Shown in pieces: positions 1 through 10,670 of a stretch of DNA of 64,000 nt (positions within the stretch are counted from its first letter, which is position 1; every line of letters begins with the position of its first letter). The position numbers and the translations under genes are program-made. The notes below the pieces were generated by a model. The model was not told the origin of the DNA. It worked only from the letters and a program-made list of their open reading frames with translations, and searched no databases. The stretch is from Thiotrichales bacterium (GTDB taxonomy: Bacteria; Pseudomonadota; Gammaproteobacteria; Beggiatoales; Beggiatoaceae), in contig JADGEH010000002.1 of the NCBI GenBank assembly GCA_016744475.1, positions 41,980 to 105,979 of the forward strand, in the 5' to 3' direction.

Positions 1-3000
1 TTTCAATATTGCCTGCGCCGCCATGAAAAGCTTGGGTAAATAAAGCGGAAGATTCGCTACCATTATTACTGCCCTCTAATGTCAGTGTATGACTGGCATT
101 AAGTGAAATTTCCCCGCCTTGCCCATTGGTAAAACTACTACTGCCTAATATAGAATTTTTTAAATTAATATTTTTAGCTTGCAAATGAATATTGCCTGCA
201 TTACCTGATTGAATTTTGGACGATAAAATATGCTCTCGGGTGGCAGGGGTGTTGACTAAATTGACCTCCATAAAAGGTTTAAGTGCTGCATTAGAATACA
301 CCTCGCTGTTGGATAGTATGATGTTGTCTTTGGCTTCTAAAGTCACCGCACCTGCATCGCCCGTGGTTAAACTACTACTGCTGATTTCAGAACCCCGTGT
401 AACATCAATATTATCAGCGCTTAAATGAAGATTACCCGCTTTAGCCTGAGTCAGACTATTGCTGGTTAAAGTAGCACCTTGATTCAAAGTGATGTTTGTC
501 GATTCAATTGAAATATTACCTGCATCACCATAGTGTGTTTTATTGATTAATTCAGCTTCAGTTAATGCTAATAACAAATTTTGCCCAGAATCTGAAAAGA
601 TTTTAGCAGCGGATAAGGTAAAACTTTGTGCTGCTTTAATTTGGATAGAACCTGCCGCACCTGAACCTTGAGTTGATGTATTGATGCTCGCCCCTGTTTG
701 TAGTGACATATTTTCAGCTTGAACTATCACATTTCCGCCTTTTCCTGCTCCTAGTACATCGCCAAAGATAGTAGCCCCCTCTAGCATGTTTAATGTTTTT
801 GCATTAATTTCAACATTACCTGCTTTTCCATTAAAGGCTTGGGTAAATAAGGCGGAAGATTGATTAAATCTATTTTTTCCTTGCAGCGTAATATCCTGGC
901 TTGCGGTGAGAGATATAGCCCCCTCTTCTCCATTGGTAAAACTGGTACTGGCTAACACGGCACCGTTTAATTCAATATTCTGCGCCTGCAAATAAATATC
1001 GCCCGCTTTACCCGATTGAACCGGAGAAGATAAAATATGTGCATTGGCTTCTGGAGTGCTGTCAAAATCAACTTCCATAGCAGGTTTAAGTGCTGAATTT
1101 GTAAAAATATTACTGTCTGAGAGTAGAATGCTATCTGTAACATTTAATAGAACAGAGCCTGCGTCACCCGTCATGGCACTGTTGCTATTAATTTCTGATA
1201 AACCTTCCAAAACTATATTATCCGCAGTTAATTGAATAGAACCTGCATGACCATTCACTGCACTTTGACTACTGATCTCAGAATGTTCTAATTGTATATG
1301 CTCAGCTTCAATTGAAATAAAACCCGCATTGCCATACTGACCTTTAGCGGCCAATTCTTCTTCAGTCAGGCTTAATAAAGATTCATGCCCTGTATCCGAA
1401 TGTACCTTGACCTCGGATAAATGCAGTGTTTGTGCAGGAATGATAGTGTTTTCTTCTTCACTGCCTTCTCCTGAAATATGAATGGAACCTGCATGACCAC
1501 TGGCTTGCGTGGATGTACTCATATCACTACCGGATTGAATCAGGATGTGTTGTCCTTGTAATTGCACGGTACCTGCCTGAGCTTGCGTATAAGTACGACT
1601 GCCTAAGAATGTATTATTGCTTAATTCTATTTGTGGTGATTGAATTGAAACGCCGAGCGCCTTTCCATATTGAATTAAAGTATCTGCCTGGGCTTTGGGC
1701 TGTTCTAACAACGCTTGAGAGCCTGAGTCAGAGGCAATGTCTGCATTCGATGCTTGCAAGCGTTGTGTGGCTATGATGTTTATTTTATTTGAATCACCCG
1801 TGCCAGTGGTCGCCGTCGTGACTTGACTCGCATTGTGTATTGATATGTATTCTCCTTCCAAATGTATCTGACCCGAATGACCACTGCTCGTCGTATGACT
1901 ACTAATGATTGTGACATCATCTAGTTGAATAACGGGTGCATTAAATAGAATGTCTCCCGCCTGTCCTTTTCCATGAGCATGAGAGGATACTTGATTGCCT
2001 GTTGAATCATCAGCGTGAGTACCTGAAAAACTCAGGTTTTGACGGGCAGTTAAACTGATTGAACCTGCGTTTTCACTAGAATAGTTATCATTATGAAGAT
2101 GGCTGCCATTTTGAATAAAAATATTGTTCGCTTGTATATGAATATCTTGTTGAAGAGGCTCTGATGCCTCTCTATTAATGCTAGTGTTTGATGAAGTATT
2201 TGAATTATCAATAATGCTTTGAGTGAGATTGAACTCTCCGCCGAAGAGATGAATTGAACCCTGAGAAGATGCAGGTTTATCTGATGTTGTCGATATTAGA
2301 CTGTCTTTTATGCTGAATACGCCGCCCGCCACATTGATGGATGGGGTATGGGCGAGTGGAAGTTCTCCTGCACCGCTGACGCTGGAGAGTTGAAGCGTTC
2401 CATGACCCGCAGAGACGGTGCTGCTGTCTATTTCTATGTGACCTGCTGCCAGCATGAGCGTCTTGCCATCCGGTACTGAAAGAGAAGCGTCTTTTACACT
2501 TAAATCGCCCGATGTTTCTGTATAAAAACCAAAGGCACTGGGGGCTGCACTGCTAAATTGACTGGCGTTGGAAGTGCTGACAGAGAGACTGCGTTCGTCG
2601 GAAAAACGCAGTGTCTGTGCGGTGGTGGCGTAAAAAGAACCTGAAATATCTAACTGCGCATGGGCACCAAAATGAATCCCAGAGGGATTGAGTAAGTACA
2701 GGTGGGCACCTTGAATCTGGCTGCTGATGGTGCCGTTGATGTCAGAAGCTACACCGCCTGTGACGCGGCTAATGATGTTATGAACCTCTGGCGCACCGGA
2801 AAAAGTCGCTGATTCTCCCGCATTGAGGCTAAAGGCTGTGAAGCTATGGAATAAATTATTGCCGTGGCGCTGGCCTAAATCTTCGGTGACAGAATAATCG
2901 GTACCGATTAGAGCTTGCGCACGACCTAAGCTGCCGTCAGTCACCACTTCTGCGTACATTGAAGAAGACCAGCAACACATCAACATGAAATAAGTGGAGG

Positions 3001-3034
3001 AGTAAGAAGCATAAAATTTAAAGGGAACACACAT
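1..3034 (-). CDS. TpsA-like filamentous hemagglutinin exoprotein, C-terminus outside window
   Basis: Secreted adhesin or exoprotein of the two-partner secretion type, exported through an outer-membrane TpsB porin. The frame is open from an ATG at 3034 to the left edge (about 1011 residues seen, no stop). Residues 1-28 look like a signal peptide ending near SSMYAE. The TPS (haemagglutinination activity) domain follows, with VTGG at 91-94 and NPSGI at 116-120, the family's hallmark motifs. The rest is a long series of degenerate beta-helix repeats of the type GNAGNIHLQAKNINLKNS, recurring every 60-80 residues, as expected for a right-handed beta-helix stalk. A weak AGCAGG precedes the ATG. No TpsB partner lies to the right; it may lie beyond the left edge. 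The family is secure; ligand and true length are unknown. Confidence 0.9.
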   Translation of the reverse strand, partial: MCVPFKFYASYSSTYFMLMCCWSSSMYAEVVTDGSLGRAQALIGTDYSVTEDLGQRHGNNLFHSFTAFSLNAGESATFSGAPEVHNIISRVTGGVASDINGTISSQIQGAHLYLLNPSGIHFGAHAQLDISGSFYATTAQTLRFSDERSLSVSTSNASQFSSAAPSAFGFYTETSGDLSVKDASLSVPDGKTLMLAAGHIEIDSSTVSAGHGTLQLSSVSGAGELPLAHTPSINVAGGVFSIKDSLISTTSDKPASSQGSIHLFGGEFNLTQSIIDNSNTSSNTSINREASEPLQQDIHIQANNIFIQNGSHLHNDNYSSENAGSISLTARQNLSFSGTHADDSTGNQVSSHAHGKGQAGDILFNAPVIQLDDVTIISSHTTSSGHSGQIHLEGEYISIHNASQVTTATTGTGDSNKINIIATQRLQASNADIASDSGSQALLEQPKAQADTLIQYGKALGVSIQSPQIELSNNTFLGSRTYTQAQAGTVQLQGQHILIQSGSDMSTSTQASGHAGSIHISGEGSEEENTIIPAQTLHLSEVKVHSDTGHESLLSLTEEELAAKGQYGNAGFISIEAEHIQLEHSEISSQSAVNGHAGSIQLTADNIVLEGLSEINSNSAMTGDAGSVLLNVTDSILLSDSNIFTNSALKPAMEVDFDSTPEANAHILSSPVQSGKAGDIYLQAQNIELNGAVLASTSFTNGEEGAISLTASQDITLQGKNRFNQSSALFTQAFNGKAGNVEINAKTLNMLEGATIFGDVLGAGKGGNVIVQAENMSLQTGASINTSTQGSGAAGSIQIKAAQSFTLSAAKIFSDSGQNLLLALTEAELINKTHYGDAGNISIESTNITLNQGATLTSNSLTQAKAGNLHLSADNIDVTRGSEISSSSLTTGDAGAVTLEAKDNIILSNSEVYSNAALKPFMEVNLVNTPATREHILSSKIQSGNAGNIHLQAKNINLKNSILGSSSFTNGQGGEISLNASHTLTLEGSNNGSESSALFTQAFHGGAGNIE

Positions 3035-3310
3035 AAAATGACCTGCTGTGAATCATCCAAAGCTGATGAAAAGGGGGGAGGCGGTATAGCCCATTGGTCA
3101 GAAGCAGCAACACTTTTTGAGAGATAACGCCATTCATAGAACACGGTTATTTCTCACAGATCACTCATTGAGTCCGACTATAGCGATAAAAAATAATTAT
3201 TGTTATGAGGTTTCATTAGTTTGGGGGGGGGGAATTATAGCCATTCTATATGAGGCGTGAAACAGGCAGGCTATTTTGTTAGATCACTTCTTAAACCTTC
3301 TCTACACCGC
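3035..3310. other. Intergenic region between tpsA and norC
   Basis: Divergent gap serving both genes. It holds a run of ten G at 3223-3232 next to AT-rich sequence and no recognisable gene. The homopolymer may be a length-variable or sequencing-error-prone site. Nothing else is evident before the FNR-type box at 3311. Confidence 0.5.
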
Positions 3311-3324
3311 TTGATCTGCATCAA
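3311..3324 (+). promoter_or_regulatory. FNR/DNR-type binding site upstream of norC
   Basis: TTGATCTGCATCAA is a perfect TTGAT-N4-ATCAA palindrome, the consensus of Crp/Fnr-family regulators of anaerobic and nitrogen-oxide metabolism (FNR, ANR, DNR, NnrR). It lies 61 bases before the norC ATG, a distance suited to class II activation. Which regulator binds cannot be told from the site. Confidence 0.8.
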
Positions 3325-3385
3325 GGTTGTTCGACAGCCCTTCACTACACTGCAAGCCTTCTCATTATCTATCAAGGAGGCTCTC

Positions 3386-3817
3386 ATGCAGGACATCTTT
3401 ACCAAAAGCATGGCGAGGAATATCTACTACGGCGGTTCGCTGTTTTTTATTCTGCTATTCCTCGTCTTGACCTTTGATACCCACCGTACTTTGCCAGAGC
3501 GTGATAACCGTGAAAACCTGACCGAGCAGGTAGCACAGGGTAAACGTTTATGGGAGGAAAATAATTGTGTTGGCTGCCATACCTTGTTGGGTGAAGGGGC
3601 TTATTTCGCGCCTGAATTAGGCAATGTGTATAAACGCTATGGCGGCAAAGAGGGGATTAAAGCTTTTATTCAAAGTCGTCCTGCCGAGGGTATTCCAGGA
3701 CGTCGCAGTATGCCGCAATTTAATTTTAATGATGAAGAACTGGAAGCGATTGCAGAGTTTTTGAAATATGCCAGCGAAATCGATACGCAAAACTGGCCAC
3801 CGAATATTCAAGGTTAA
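3386..3817 (+). CDS. norC: Nitric oxide reductase subunit C (cytochrome c)
   Basis: Membrane-anchored monohaem cytochrome c that passes electrons to NorB for reduction of 2 NO to N2O at the periplasmic face. It has 143 residues, close to the family norm. One N-terminal transmembrane helix spans about residues 14-31. The haem site is C61-V-G-C64-H65, and Met109 in RRSMPQF is the likely axial ligand. The start at 3386 is chosen because AAGGAGG lies at 3374-3380; the longer open frame from 3257 runs back through the FNR-type box. It is followed by norB after 12 bases, so the two form an operon. The palindrome at 3311 implies control by NO or oxygen. Confidence 0.96.
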   Translation: MQDIFTKSMARNIYYGGSLFFILLFLVLTFDTHRTLPERDNRENLTEQVAQGKRLWEENNCVGCHTLLGEGAYFAPELGNVYKRYGGKEGIKAFIQSRPAEGIPGRRSMPQFNFNDEELEAIAEFLKYASEIDTQNWPPNIQG

Positions 3818-5215
<1,398 letters not shown>

Positions 5216-5231
5216 GTCTAGTTGTATAGCC

Positions 5232-5270
5232 AAAAGGGGGCACACGGCTTTTGCTGTGTGCCCCTTTCAT
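5232..5270 (+). terminator. Rho-independent terminator after norB
   Basis: A 12-bp GC-rich stem (GGGGCACACGGC paired with GCTGTGTGCCCC, one wobble) with a short T loop, followed by TTTCATTT. It starts 16 bases after the norB stop and so ends the norCB transcript. Confidence 0.8.
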
Positions 5271-5436
5271 TTAAGTGGCTCTTAAACCCCATTGAGTCCT
5301 GAATAGGTGTCTTCTGCATCAATGGCGTAATACTTAATCCCAAATACTGAAATGCTGTGTTTGGAAGGGTGTTTGCCTTTCGTTAGCAAGCCCAGTATAG
5401 TCTCTGCGCTTTGATTTGGCTCACTCGGACATCTGC

Positions 5437-5952
5437 ATGAAAGTAAAAGCTCTCTATCCCGGTACCTTTGATCCCATCACCTACGGGCATGGCGACATCA
5501 TGGCGCGTGCAGCTTCTATGTTTGATTCTGTGGTGATGGCCGTCGCTGCTAGTCCCGCTAAACAACCCCTGTTTAATCTGGAAACACGAGTCGGGCTGGC
5601 TCGCCAGGTATTGTCACATTTAGATAATATTACAGTCTGTGGTTTTGATGGTTTGCTGGCAGAATTTGCCGTGCAATGCGAAGCCCAAGTATTAGTCAGA
5701 GGCTTGCGGGCGGTGTCTGATTTTGAGTATGAATTTCAACTAGCCAGCATGAACCGCGCATTAGTGCCGCATTTAGAAACGGTGTTTCTGCCAACGGCTA
5801 CGCGCTATACCTATATTTCTTCAAGCCTGGTCAAAGAAGTCGCAAAACTCGGCGGGCAAGTGGATCAATTTGTCGATCCTATTGTGGTTCAGGCTTTGCG
5901 CTCAAAATTAGGATCAGGTCGAAAAACGGTGTCTGGGCCTATTGACGTGTAG
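5437..5952 (+). CDS. coaD: Phosphopantetheine adenylyltransferase
   Basis: Fourth step of coenzyme A synthesis: ATP plus 4'-phosphopantetheine gives dephospho-CoA and pyrophosphate, in the cytosol. It has 171 residues (family about 160). The nucleotidyltransferase signature [10 protein letters not shown] is at residues 9-18, [12 protein letters not shown] is the central substrate loop, and [11 protein letters not shown] is the C-terminal ATP-binding motif. The start is set at MKVKALYPG, which begins the first beta strand; an upstream in-frame TTG at 5416 would add seven residues with no homology. No strong ribosome site is seen. The neighbouring ferredoxin is the usual partner of coaD in gammaproteobacteria. 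Confidence 0.96.
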   Translation: MKVKALYPGTFDPITYGHGDIMARAASMFDSVVMAVAASPAKQPLFNLETRVGLARQVLSHLDNITVCGFDGLLAEFAVQCEAQVLVRGLRAVSDFEYEFQLASMNRALVPHLETVFLPTATRYTYISSSLVKEVAKLGGQVDQFVDPIVVQALRSKLGSGRKTVSGPIDV

Positions 5953-6124
5953 TGTGCTCAACCCAACACCCGTAGCAAGACGCTATACCGCTTGACAGTG
6001 CATCATTGAAACATTGCTCATGCGCACTTATAGACAGTCGAAGTATCTGTATACCGAAAGCAGGCCTCTCGGTCTTTTCATCTGAAATCCTGTGCTGCCA
6101 GGATTCGTTATTTTTAAGCGCTAA

Positions 6125-6409
<285 letters not shown>

Positions 6410-6430
6410 TCATAGCTCACAGGGCTAATG

Positions 6431-6472
6431 CTTTGTCTTCGTATAGACTTTAGAGCCTATACGAAGACAAGG
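6431..6472. repeat. 16-bp stem inverted repeat carrying the CTATACGAAGA end motif
   Basis: CTTTGTCTTCGTATAG pairs with CTATACGAAGACAAGG around a 10-base loop (15 of 16 positions). The motif AGAGCCTATACGAAGA matches the ends of the type C 159-bp elements, so this may be a deletion remnant holding only the two ends. It sits 21 bases after the ferredoxin stop and might also act as a terminator, although no T tract follows. The rest of 6473-6771 shows no gene. Confidence 0.6.
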
Positions 6473-6771
6473 TAGCGGTGCTTAAGACTCAAGCAAGCAC
6501 CTTCTAATACCTCTGCATCCATCTCAATACCTTTCCTCGTCTGTTCCCACTCGCTACGCCGTACATCACCGCAAAAATAAAGTGTTTTTGTTTCAATATG
6601 GGGTACGCCCAGGGCCATCGCATTAAACCGATTTTAACATTTATCACTACCCACGTAGGGCGGCTACCCTTGAAGGAAATACAAGCTGCTTAATGAAAAT
6701 CAAGCAGCTTGTAAAGCATCTTTATAAATATTTTTTATGGAAAAATGCCATGTCAGGATTGACCGGAAAGG

Positions 6772-6878
6772 GTCTATAGGGAACATAAATCAGTTGTACG
6801 ACAGACCTGGCAGGTTTCCAAAACCTGCCAGGTCTTGATCACGATGCTCCAGTACAACTGAAATATTATCTCTATATT
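6772..6878. repeat. TTGTACGAC-family repeat with CCTGGCAGGT palindrome, copy 1
   Basis: About 107 bp. CAGTTGTACGACAGACC on the left and GTACAACTG on the right are inverted, enclosing the palindrome GACCTGGCAGGT...ACCTGCCAGGTC. A copy with only a few differences lies at 55233-55339 and a diverged one at 8635-8741. The outer ends TCTATAGGGAACATAAAT and ATATTATCTCTATA are also roughly inverted. It lies just beyond the nifB stop. Confidence 0.8.
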
Positions 6879-6888
6879 TACATGGATA

Positions 6889-8400
6889 TTACGCCGCCCC
6901 CATCTGCATTAAATGCGGATGTTCATCTAACAAGCCGTGTTCTGCCATTTCTGCATACACCGCAGCTACGGCTTCTTCAATCGGCTCCATCGCGTGTTCG
7001 CCGTTGGGTTGAATGCCCGCTTCCTCTAATTGCTCCCAAGGTTCAAAACCGATTTTTGAACACAGCACGCTTTCGCAGCCTTCTAACGAGCGAATGGTTT
7101 TCTGCAATACGGTTTCGCCGTCGCCGCAGGTGTCGCCGCCTTCGCAATACAATTCCACTTTGCGGTGCCCGATAAAACGCACATCCATCGCTGAAGCTTC
7201 ATAGATCAAGAACTCTTTGGCGTGACCAAAATGCTGGTTAATCACACCGCCGCCTGTGGTTGCTACCGCCATTAACACGGGGCGGGTGTTCGCTACTTCT
7301 TTTTGACGCAAGCCAATGGAAGACAAAGCCACGAAGGTTTCGCCAGTTTTCGCTTTTTGCGCTTGGCGATTCGCTTCAATGCTGGCTTGATAATCTTTGC
7401 GTTTTTGCATGGCGGCTTCGTAGTCGATCTCCATGTGCTCGATCTTATCCATAGTGAATTCATCGCCGCGATCTTCGCCTAACATGCCGACCGCATCAGC
7501 ACGGCATTGGCGGCAATGGCGCATCATATTCATGTCGCCTGCGCATTTGTCTTGTAAGCCTTGCAACTCGTCATGGGTGGGCCCGCGTTGTCCCATCACA
7601 CCATAAAAAGTGCCGTGTTCTTCTTCGGCAATCAACGGCATCACGTTGTGCAGGAAAGCGCCTTTGGCTTTGACGACTTTGCTGACTTCTTCTAAATGCT
7701 CGTCATTCACGCCGGGAATCATCACCGAATTGACTTTCACCAACACGCCGCGCTCGGTGAGCATTTCTAAGCCTTTTTGCTGCTGTTCAATCAGAATTTC
7801 AGCGCCTTTGCGGCCTTTGATGCGGCGGTTATTCCAGAAAATCCAAGGATAGATTTTTTCGCCTACGTCAGGGTCTACGCAGTTAATCGTGATGGTGACG
7901 TGATCAATATTGTGTTTGCATAATTCTTCGACTTGCGCAGGCAAAGCTAAGCCATTGGTGGACACGCATAATTTGATGTCTGGCGCTTTTTCGGTGAGCT
8001 GGCGGAAGGTGTCAAAAGTGCGTTCAGGGTTCGCCAGCGGATCGCCAGGGCCCGCGATACCGAGCACGGTCATTTGTGGAATATTAGCGGCGACAGCCAT
8101 GACTTTTTGCACCGCTTGATCCGAGCTGAGGAGTTCTGATACCACGCCAGGGCGGGATTCGTTGGCACAATCGTATTTGCGATTGCAGTAATGACATTGA
8201 ATATTGCAAGCCGGAGCCACGGCGACGTGCATCCGTGCAAAATGATGATGCGCTTCTTCTGAGTAGCAAGGATGATCTTGTACTTTTTCGCGGATATGAT
8301 CCGGTAAATGTGATAACTGATCATCGCTACCGCCGCAGCCTGAAGAACTGCAACCACTGCTTTCTGTGGACTCCTGTCCAATCACTTTCAATTCAACCAT
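6889..8400 (-). CDS. nifB: Nitrogenase cofactor biosynthesis protein NifB
   Basis: Radical-SAM enzyme that fuses two 4Fe-4S units and inserts carbide to make NifB-co, precursor of the nitrogenase FeMo cofactor. It has 503 residues. The radical-SAM motif C65-NIQ-C69-HY-C72 is present, as is a Cys-rich N-terminus (GCSSSGCGG). A C-terminal NifX/NafY-like cofactor-binding domain covers about 360-475 and includes the GGGVINQHFGHAKEF motif. The start at 8400 follows GGGAGGCAAC; a longer frame to 8475 would begin upstream of the expected transcript start. It stands alone here, with no other nif gene in the window. Regulation by NifA and sigma-54 is indicated by the sites at 8481 and 8558. Confidence 0.97.
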   Translation of the reverse strand: MVELKVIGQESTESSGCSSSGCGGSDDQLSHLPDHIREKVQDHPCYSEEAHHHFARMHVAVAPACNIQCHYCNRKYDCANESRPGVVSELLSSDQAVQKVMAVAANIPQMTVLGIAGPGDPLANPERTFDTFRQLTEKAPDIKLCVSTNGLALPAQVEELCKHNIDHVTITINCVDPDVGEKIYPWIFWNNRRIKGRKGAEILIEQQQKGLEMLTERGVLVKVNSVMIPGVNDEHLEEVSKVVKAKGAFLHNVMPLIAEEEHGTFYGVMGQRGPTHDELQGLQDKCAGDMNMMRHCRQCRADAVGMLGEDRGDEFTMDKIEHMEIDYEAAMQKRKDYQASIEANRQAQKAKTGETFVALSSIGLRQKEVANTRPVLMAVATTGGGVINQHFGHAKEFLIYEASAMDVRFIGHRKVELYCEGGDTCGDGETVLQKTIRSLEGCESVLCSKIGFEPWEQLEEAGIQPNGEHAMEPIEEAVAAVYAEMAEHGLLDEHPHLMQMGAA

Positions 8401-8480
8401 GTTGCCTCCCAGATGTCTGTTTGCTTCACGCAGTTTGCGTAAGATGAGAATTAAGTTAATTTTGCTGATAGACATTCACG

Positions 8481-8497
8481 GCAAGCTGCGTGCCTGA
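8481..8497 (-). promoter_or_regulatory. Sigma-54 (-24/-12) promoter of nifB
   Basis: On the minus strand the sequence AGGCACGCAGCTTGC has GG at -24 (8494-8493) and GC at -12 (8482-8481), exactly ten bases apart, and matches the consensus TGGCACG-N4-TTGC at nearly every position. Transcription would begin near 8470, giving a leader of about 70 bases. Confidence 0.85.
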
Positions 8498-8557
8498 AAG
8501 AATTTTCGCTTCAAGCATTTGTTATTATTGATATTAAAAATATTTTTAAGGCATTCG

Positions 8558-8573
8558 TGTCAGGTCTATGACA
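8558..8573 (-). promoter_or_regulatory. NifA upstream activator sequence
   Basis: TGTCAGGTCTATGACA fits TGT-N10-ACA, the NifA binding consensus. It lies about 95 bases upstream of the expected sigma-54 start site, in the usual range for a looping enhancer. Confidence 0.75.
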
Positions 8574-8634
8574 GAACATTTTTTGGGGATTGTTTTATTG
8601 GCAACAAAGGGAAAACGGGGGATGGTTTGGGATT

Positions 8635-8741
8635 TATATAGAGACATGAATTGAGTTGTACGACACACTTTTTTCTGATGCTCAATTTATCAGGCCTTAT
8701 GTCAATTTAGCCTCGTACAACTGAATTAATATTCTTATAGG
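8635..8741. repeat. TTGTACGAC-family repeat, diverged copy
   Basis: GAGTTGTACGACACAC on the left is matched in inverted form by CTCGTACAACTGAAT on the right, as in the copies at 6772 and 55233, but the CCTGGCAGGT palindrome between them is replaced by unrelated sequence. The outer ends TATATAGAGACATGAAT and TTAATATTCTTATAG are also partly inverted. The rest of the gap to 9055 holds small palindromes such as GAGGTTGCAAACCTC (8893) and no gene. Confidence 0.65.
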
Positions 8742-9055
8742 AAAGATAAAAAAGACACTGCTTTAGTTAGCCTCTTCTTTTTGAAGAGATAGATAGAGGA
8801 TTTAAGCTTGGAAATGGGGATAGAAGGGAGAGGAGGAAGCAAAGTATTTATTTATTGCCAATACATTCTATTTTTCCGAAGCATTCGGATTGAGGTTGCA
8901 AACCTCGACCCGTGTTGTAATCGCGATAAATAACCTACTGAAGCCCTCCTTTTTGAAGGCAAAGGTATCTACACAAATTGCTTACAGATAGAGAGGAACC
9001 TCGAGCCCAATGTTTTGCCTCTTAGTTCCCCTTGAAACATTCTGGTTAATTCAGC

Positions 9056-10183
9056 TTACCTTTCTGGGTGGATTGCTGAACCATATTGATCGCAAAATGA
9101 TGTATCGCCAATATCTCTGCCATTTGGGTAATTAGGGTCTACCCAGTTGCCCGTATTATCTGGATCATCCTTGACTGATGCATCATTTCCATAGACATGA
9201 TTACTAAACGTTTTAAAAGATCCGGTCAACAAATCAGGATTTAAAGCTGGATCTGTCATGGGCGAGTCCTGATAGCGTAGGTAAATATCTTGATCACTTT
9301 CAGTTCCACTAGCCGTTCTAATATAATTATAAAGAACATAATTATATTTGCTTGCACCTTCATTATTTTGAAAATTTATACCATCAGTTGCTTGAAGGTA
9401 TCCCCATCCTATTTGTTCACTCGTTAAGCTTTCAGCACGCCCACAGTGATGGTTAATAATGGTATTGCATGACACTGTATTACCTGTTGCGGCATCCATA
9501 CCTATTGCACCGACCCCCCAATATAAACAATTATGATCAAGCCGATTATTATTAACCCAGTTGTAATCGCTATGACGATCAATGCAGATTCCTTCTGCTG
9601 AATTATCATGTATAACATTATCATTAACCCAGTTATAATCGGCATTATTCAGTACAATTCCACAGATGCCGTTATATCTCACTACATTTTTCAACACTTT
9701 ATTTGTTTGAACAGTTTCTGGATTAGCATCCAGTAAAATGCCATGCCCACCATTATTTTCAATAAGTAGACCCTCAATAAGCCCCTCTCCCCCCTTAACA
9801 TACAATCCACTACCTTGATAAACAGAATGTCCATTTATCGTGAAATTTTTGAGCACAGTTTTTTTAACATTAGGAGCAATTTGAACAGCGTCATAATCTC
9901 CATTTTTTTTAATAACACATGTATGTTTAACACCAACGCATTGTATAGTTAAATTATCCTTGAAAATCCTTACACCATTAAGAACAGAGTTTCCTGATGG
10001 TAGTTCATACGTACCTGCTGTTAAGTTAAAGACATCTCCAGCGTTTGCCTGATCAATTACCTGCTTCAAATTATCGCTTGGTATAAGTTGATATATGGTT
10101 GAGTGGGCTATATCAGCATACAATACTGAGGCGAACATCATGGCAATAGGATATAAGCCACATTTTTTATTTGCATTTAACAT
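9056..10183 (-). CDS. Secreted right-handed parallel beta-helix protein
   Basis: It has 375 residues. An N-terminal signal peptide (about 1-27, ending near YADIAHS) directs export. From about residue 70 on there are short repeats rich in asparagine, such as NYNWVNDN, YNWVNNN and NNGGHGILL, typical of PbH1/NosD-like beta helices. Such folds are found in polysaccharide lyases, carbohydrate-binding surface proteins and NosD copper-insertion factors. The start motif QLIPSDNLKQVIDQANAGDVFNL resembles the first coil of many surface beta helices, which often act on polysaccharide. No lyase catalytic residues could be assigned, so the activity is unknown. The start follows AAGGATAAT. The gene stands alone. 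Confidence 0.8.
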   Translation of the reverse strand: MLNANKKCGLYPIAMMFASVLYADIAHSTIYQLIPSDNLKQVIDQANAGDVFNLTAGTYELPSGNSVLNGVRIFKDNLTIQCVGVKHTCVIKKNGDYDAVQIAPNVKKTVLKNFTINGHSVYQGSGLYVKGGEGLIEGLLIENNGGHGILLDANPETVQTNKVLKNVVRYNGICGIVLNNADYNWVNDNVIHDNSAEGICIDRHSDYNWVNNNRLDHNCLYWGVGAIGMDAATGNTVSCNTIINHHCGRAESLTSEQIGWGYLQATDGINFQNNEGASKYNYVLYNYIRTASGTESDQDIYLRYQDSPMTDPALNPDLLTGSFKTFSNHVYGNDASVKDDPDNTGNWVDPNYPNGRDIGDTSFCDQYGSAIHPER

Positions 10184-10596
10184 AAATTATCCTTGAACTT
10201 TATAGTTAATAGGTTTCTACAATCAAACAAATTGACCCGAACATTTCAAATAGCTATCAATCTTGCTATTAAGCCAAAACCTGCATCCGCAGTATAGCTT
10301 AGATACACTTTCTACATCTATTAAAAATAAATCAATTACAGTTACAATTTGATACAAAACTTAATAACTTAATATCAGCTTTGTATGTTTGAATTTTTTT
10401 TAAAAGCATTTTTATGAGTTTTCGTTATCAAAAGCATACGATTTAACTCACTTTATGCAAACAGAGTGAAACCAACGGACACACCAGGTTTTTTTCATGC
10501 GGTGTAAATTTAGGTATAGGACAAGGCAGGATGCAGTGAGGTATGAATCACATTATTTTAATATTTCACATAAAGATGGAGGTTCTTTATGTCACT
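10184..10596. other. AT-rich intergenic region upstream of the beta-helix gene
   Basis: A gap of about 490 bases in all between two minus-strand genes. The part next to 10183 presumably holds the promoter of the beta-helix gene, but no clear motif is visible. No coding pattern was found. Confidence 0.4.
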
Positions 10597-10626
10597 TGCG
10601 GGTCAAAGTTTCAAACCTTGACCCGC
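10597..10626. repeat. Hairpin GCGGGTCAAAG / CCTTGACCCGC
   Basis: An 11-bp stem with one mismatch around TTTCAAA. It lies 45 bases past the stop of the minus-strand AhpD-like gene. Read in that direction it is not followed by a T tract, so its role as a terminator is doubtful. A partly similar sequence (AACCTCGACCCGTG) is found near 8903. Confidence 0.45.
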
Positions 10627-10670
10627 GCTGGGATATTTTTGAGGACTAAAGTCCTCACTACGAACTTAAC

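Noticed and set aside
3257..3385. N-terminal extension of norC
   Set aside because: Runs through the FNR-type box; a strong ribosome site marks the ATG at 3386.
5286..5425. Short minus-strand frame ending KYYAIDAEDTYSGLNGV between norB and coaD
   Set aside because: The residue pattern looks protein-like, but there is no start codon, it runs into the coaD start, and no family was recognised.
10597..10626. Hairpin after the AhpD-like gene, considered as terminator
   Set aside because: Reading in the gene direction no T tract follows, so it is listed only as a repeat.
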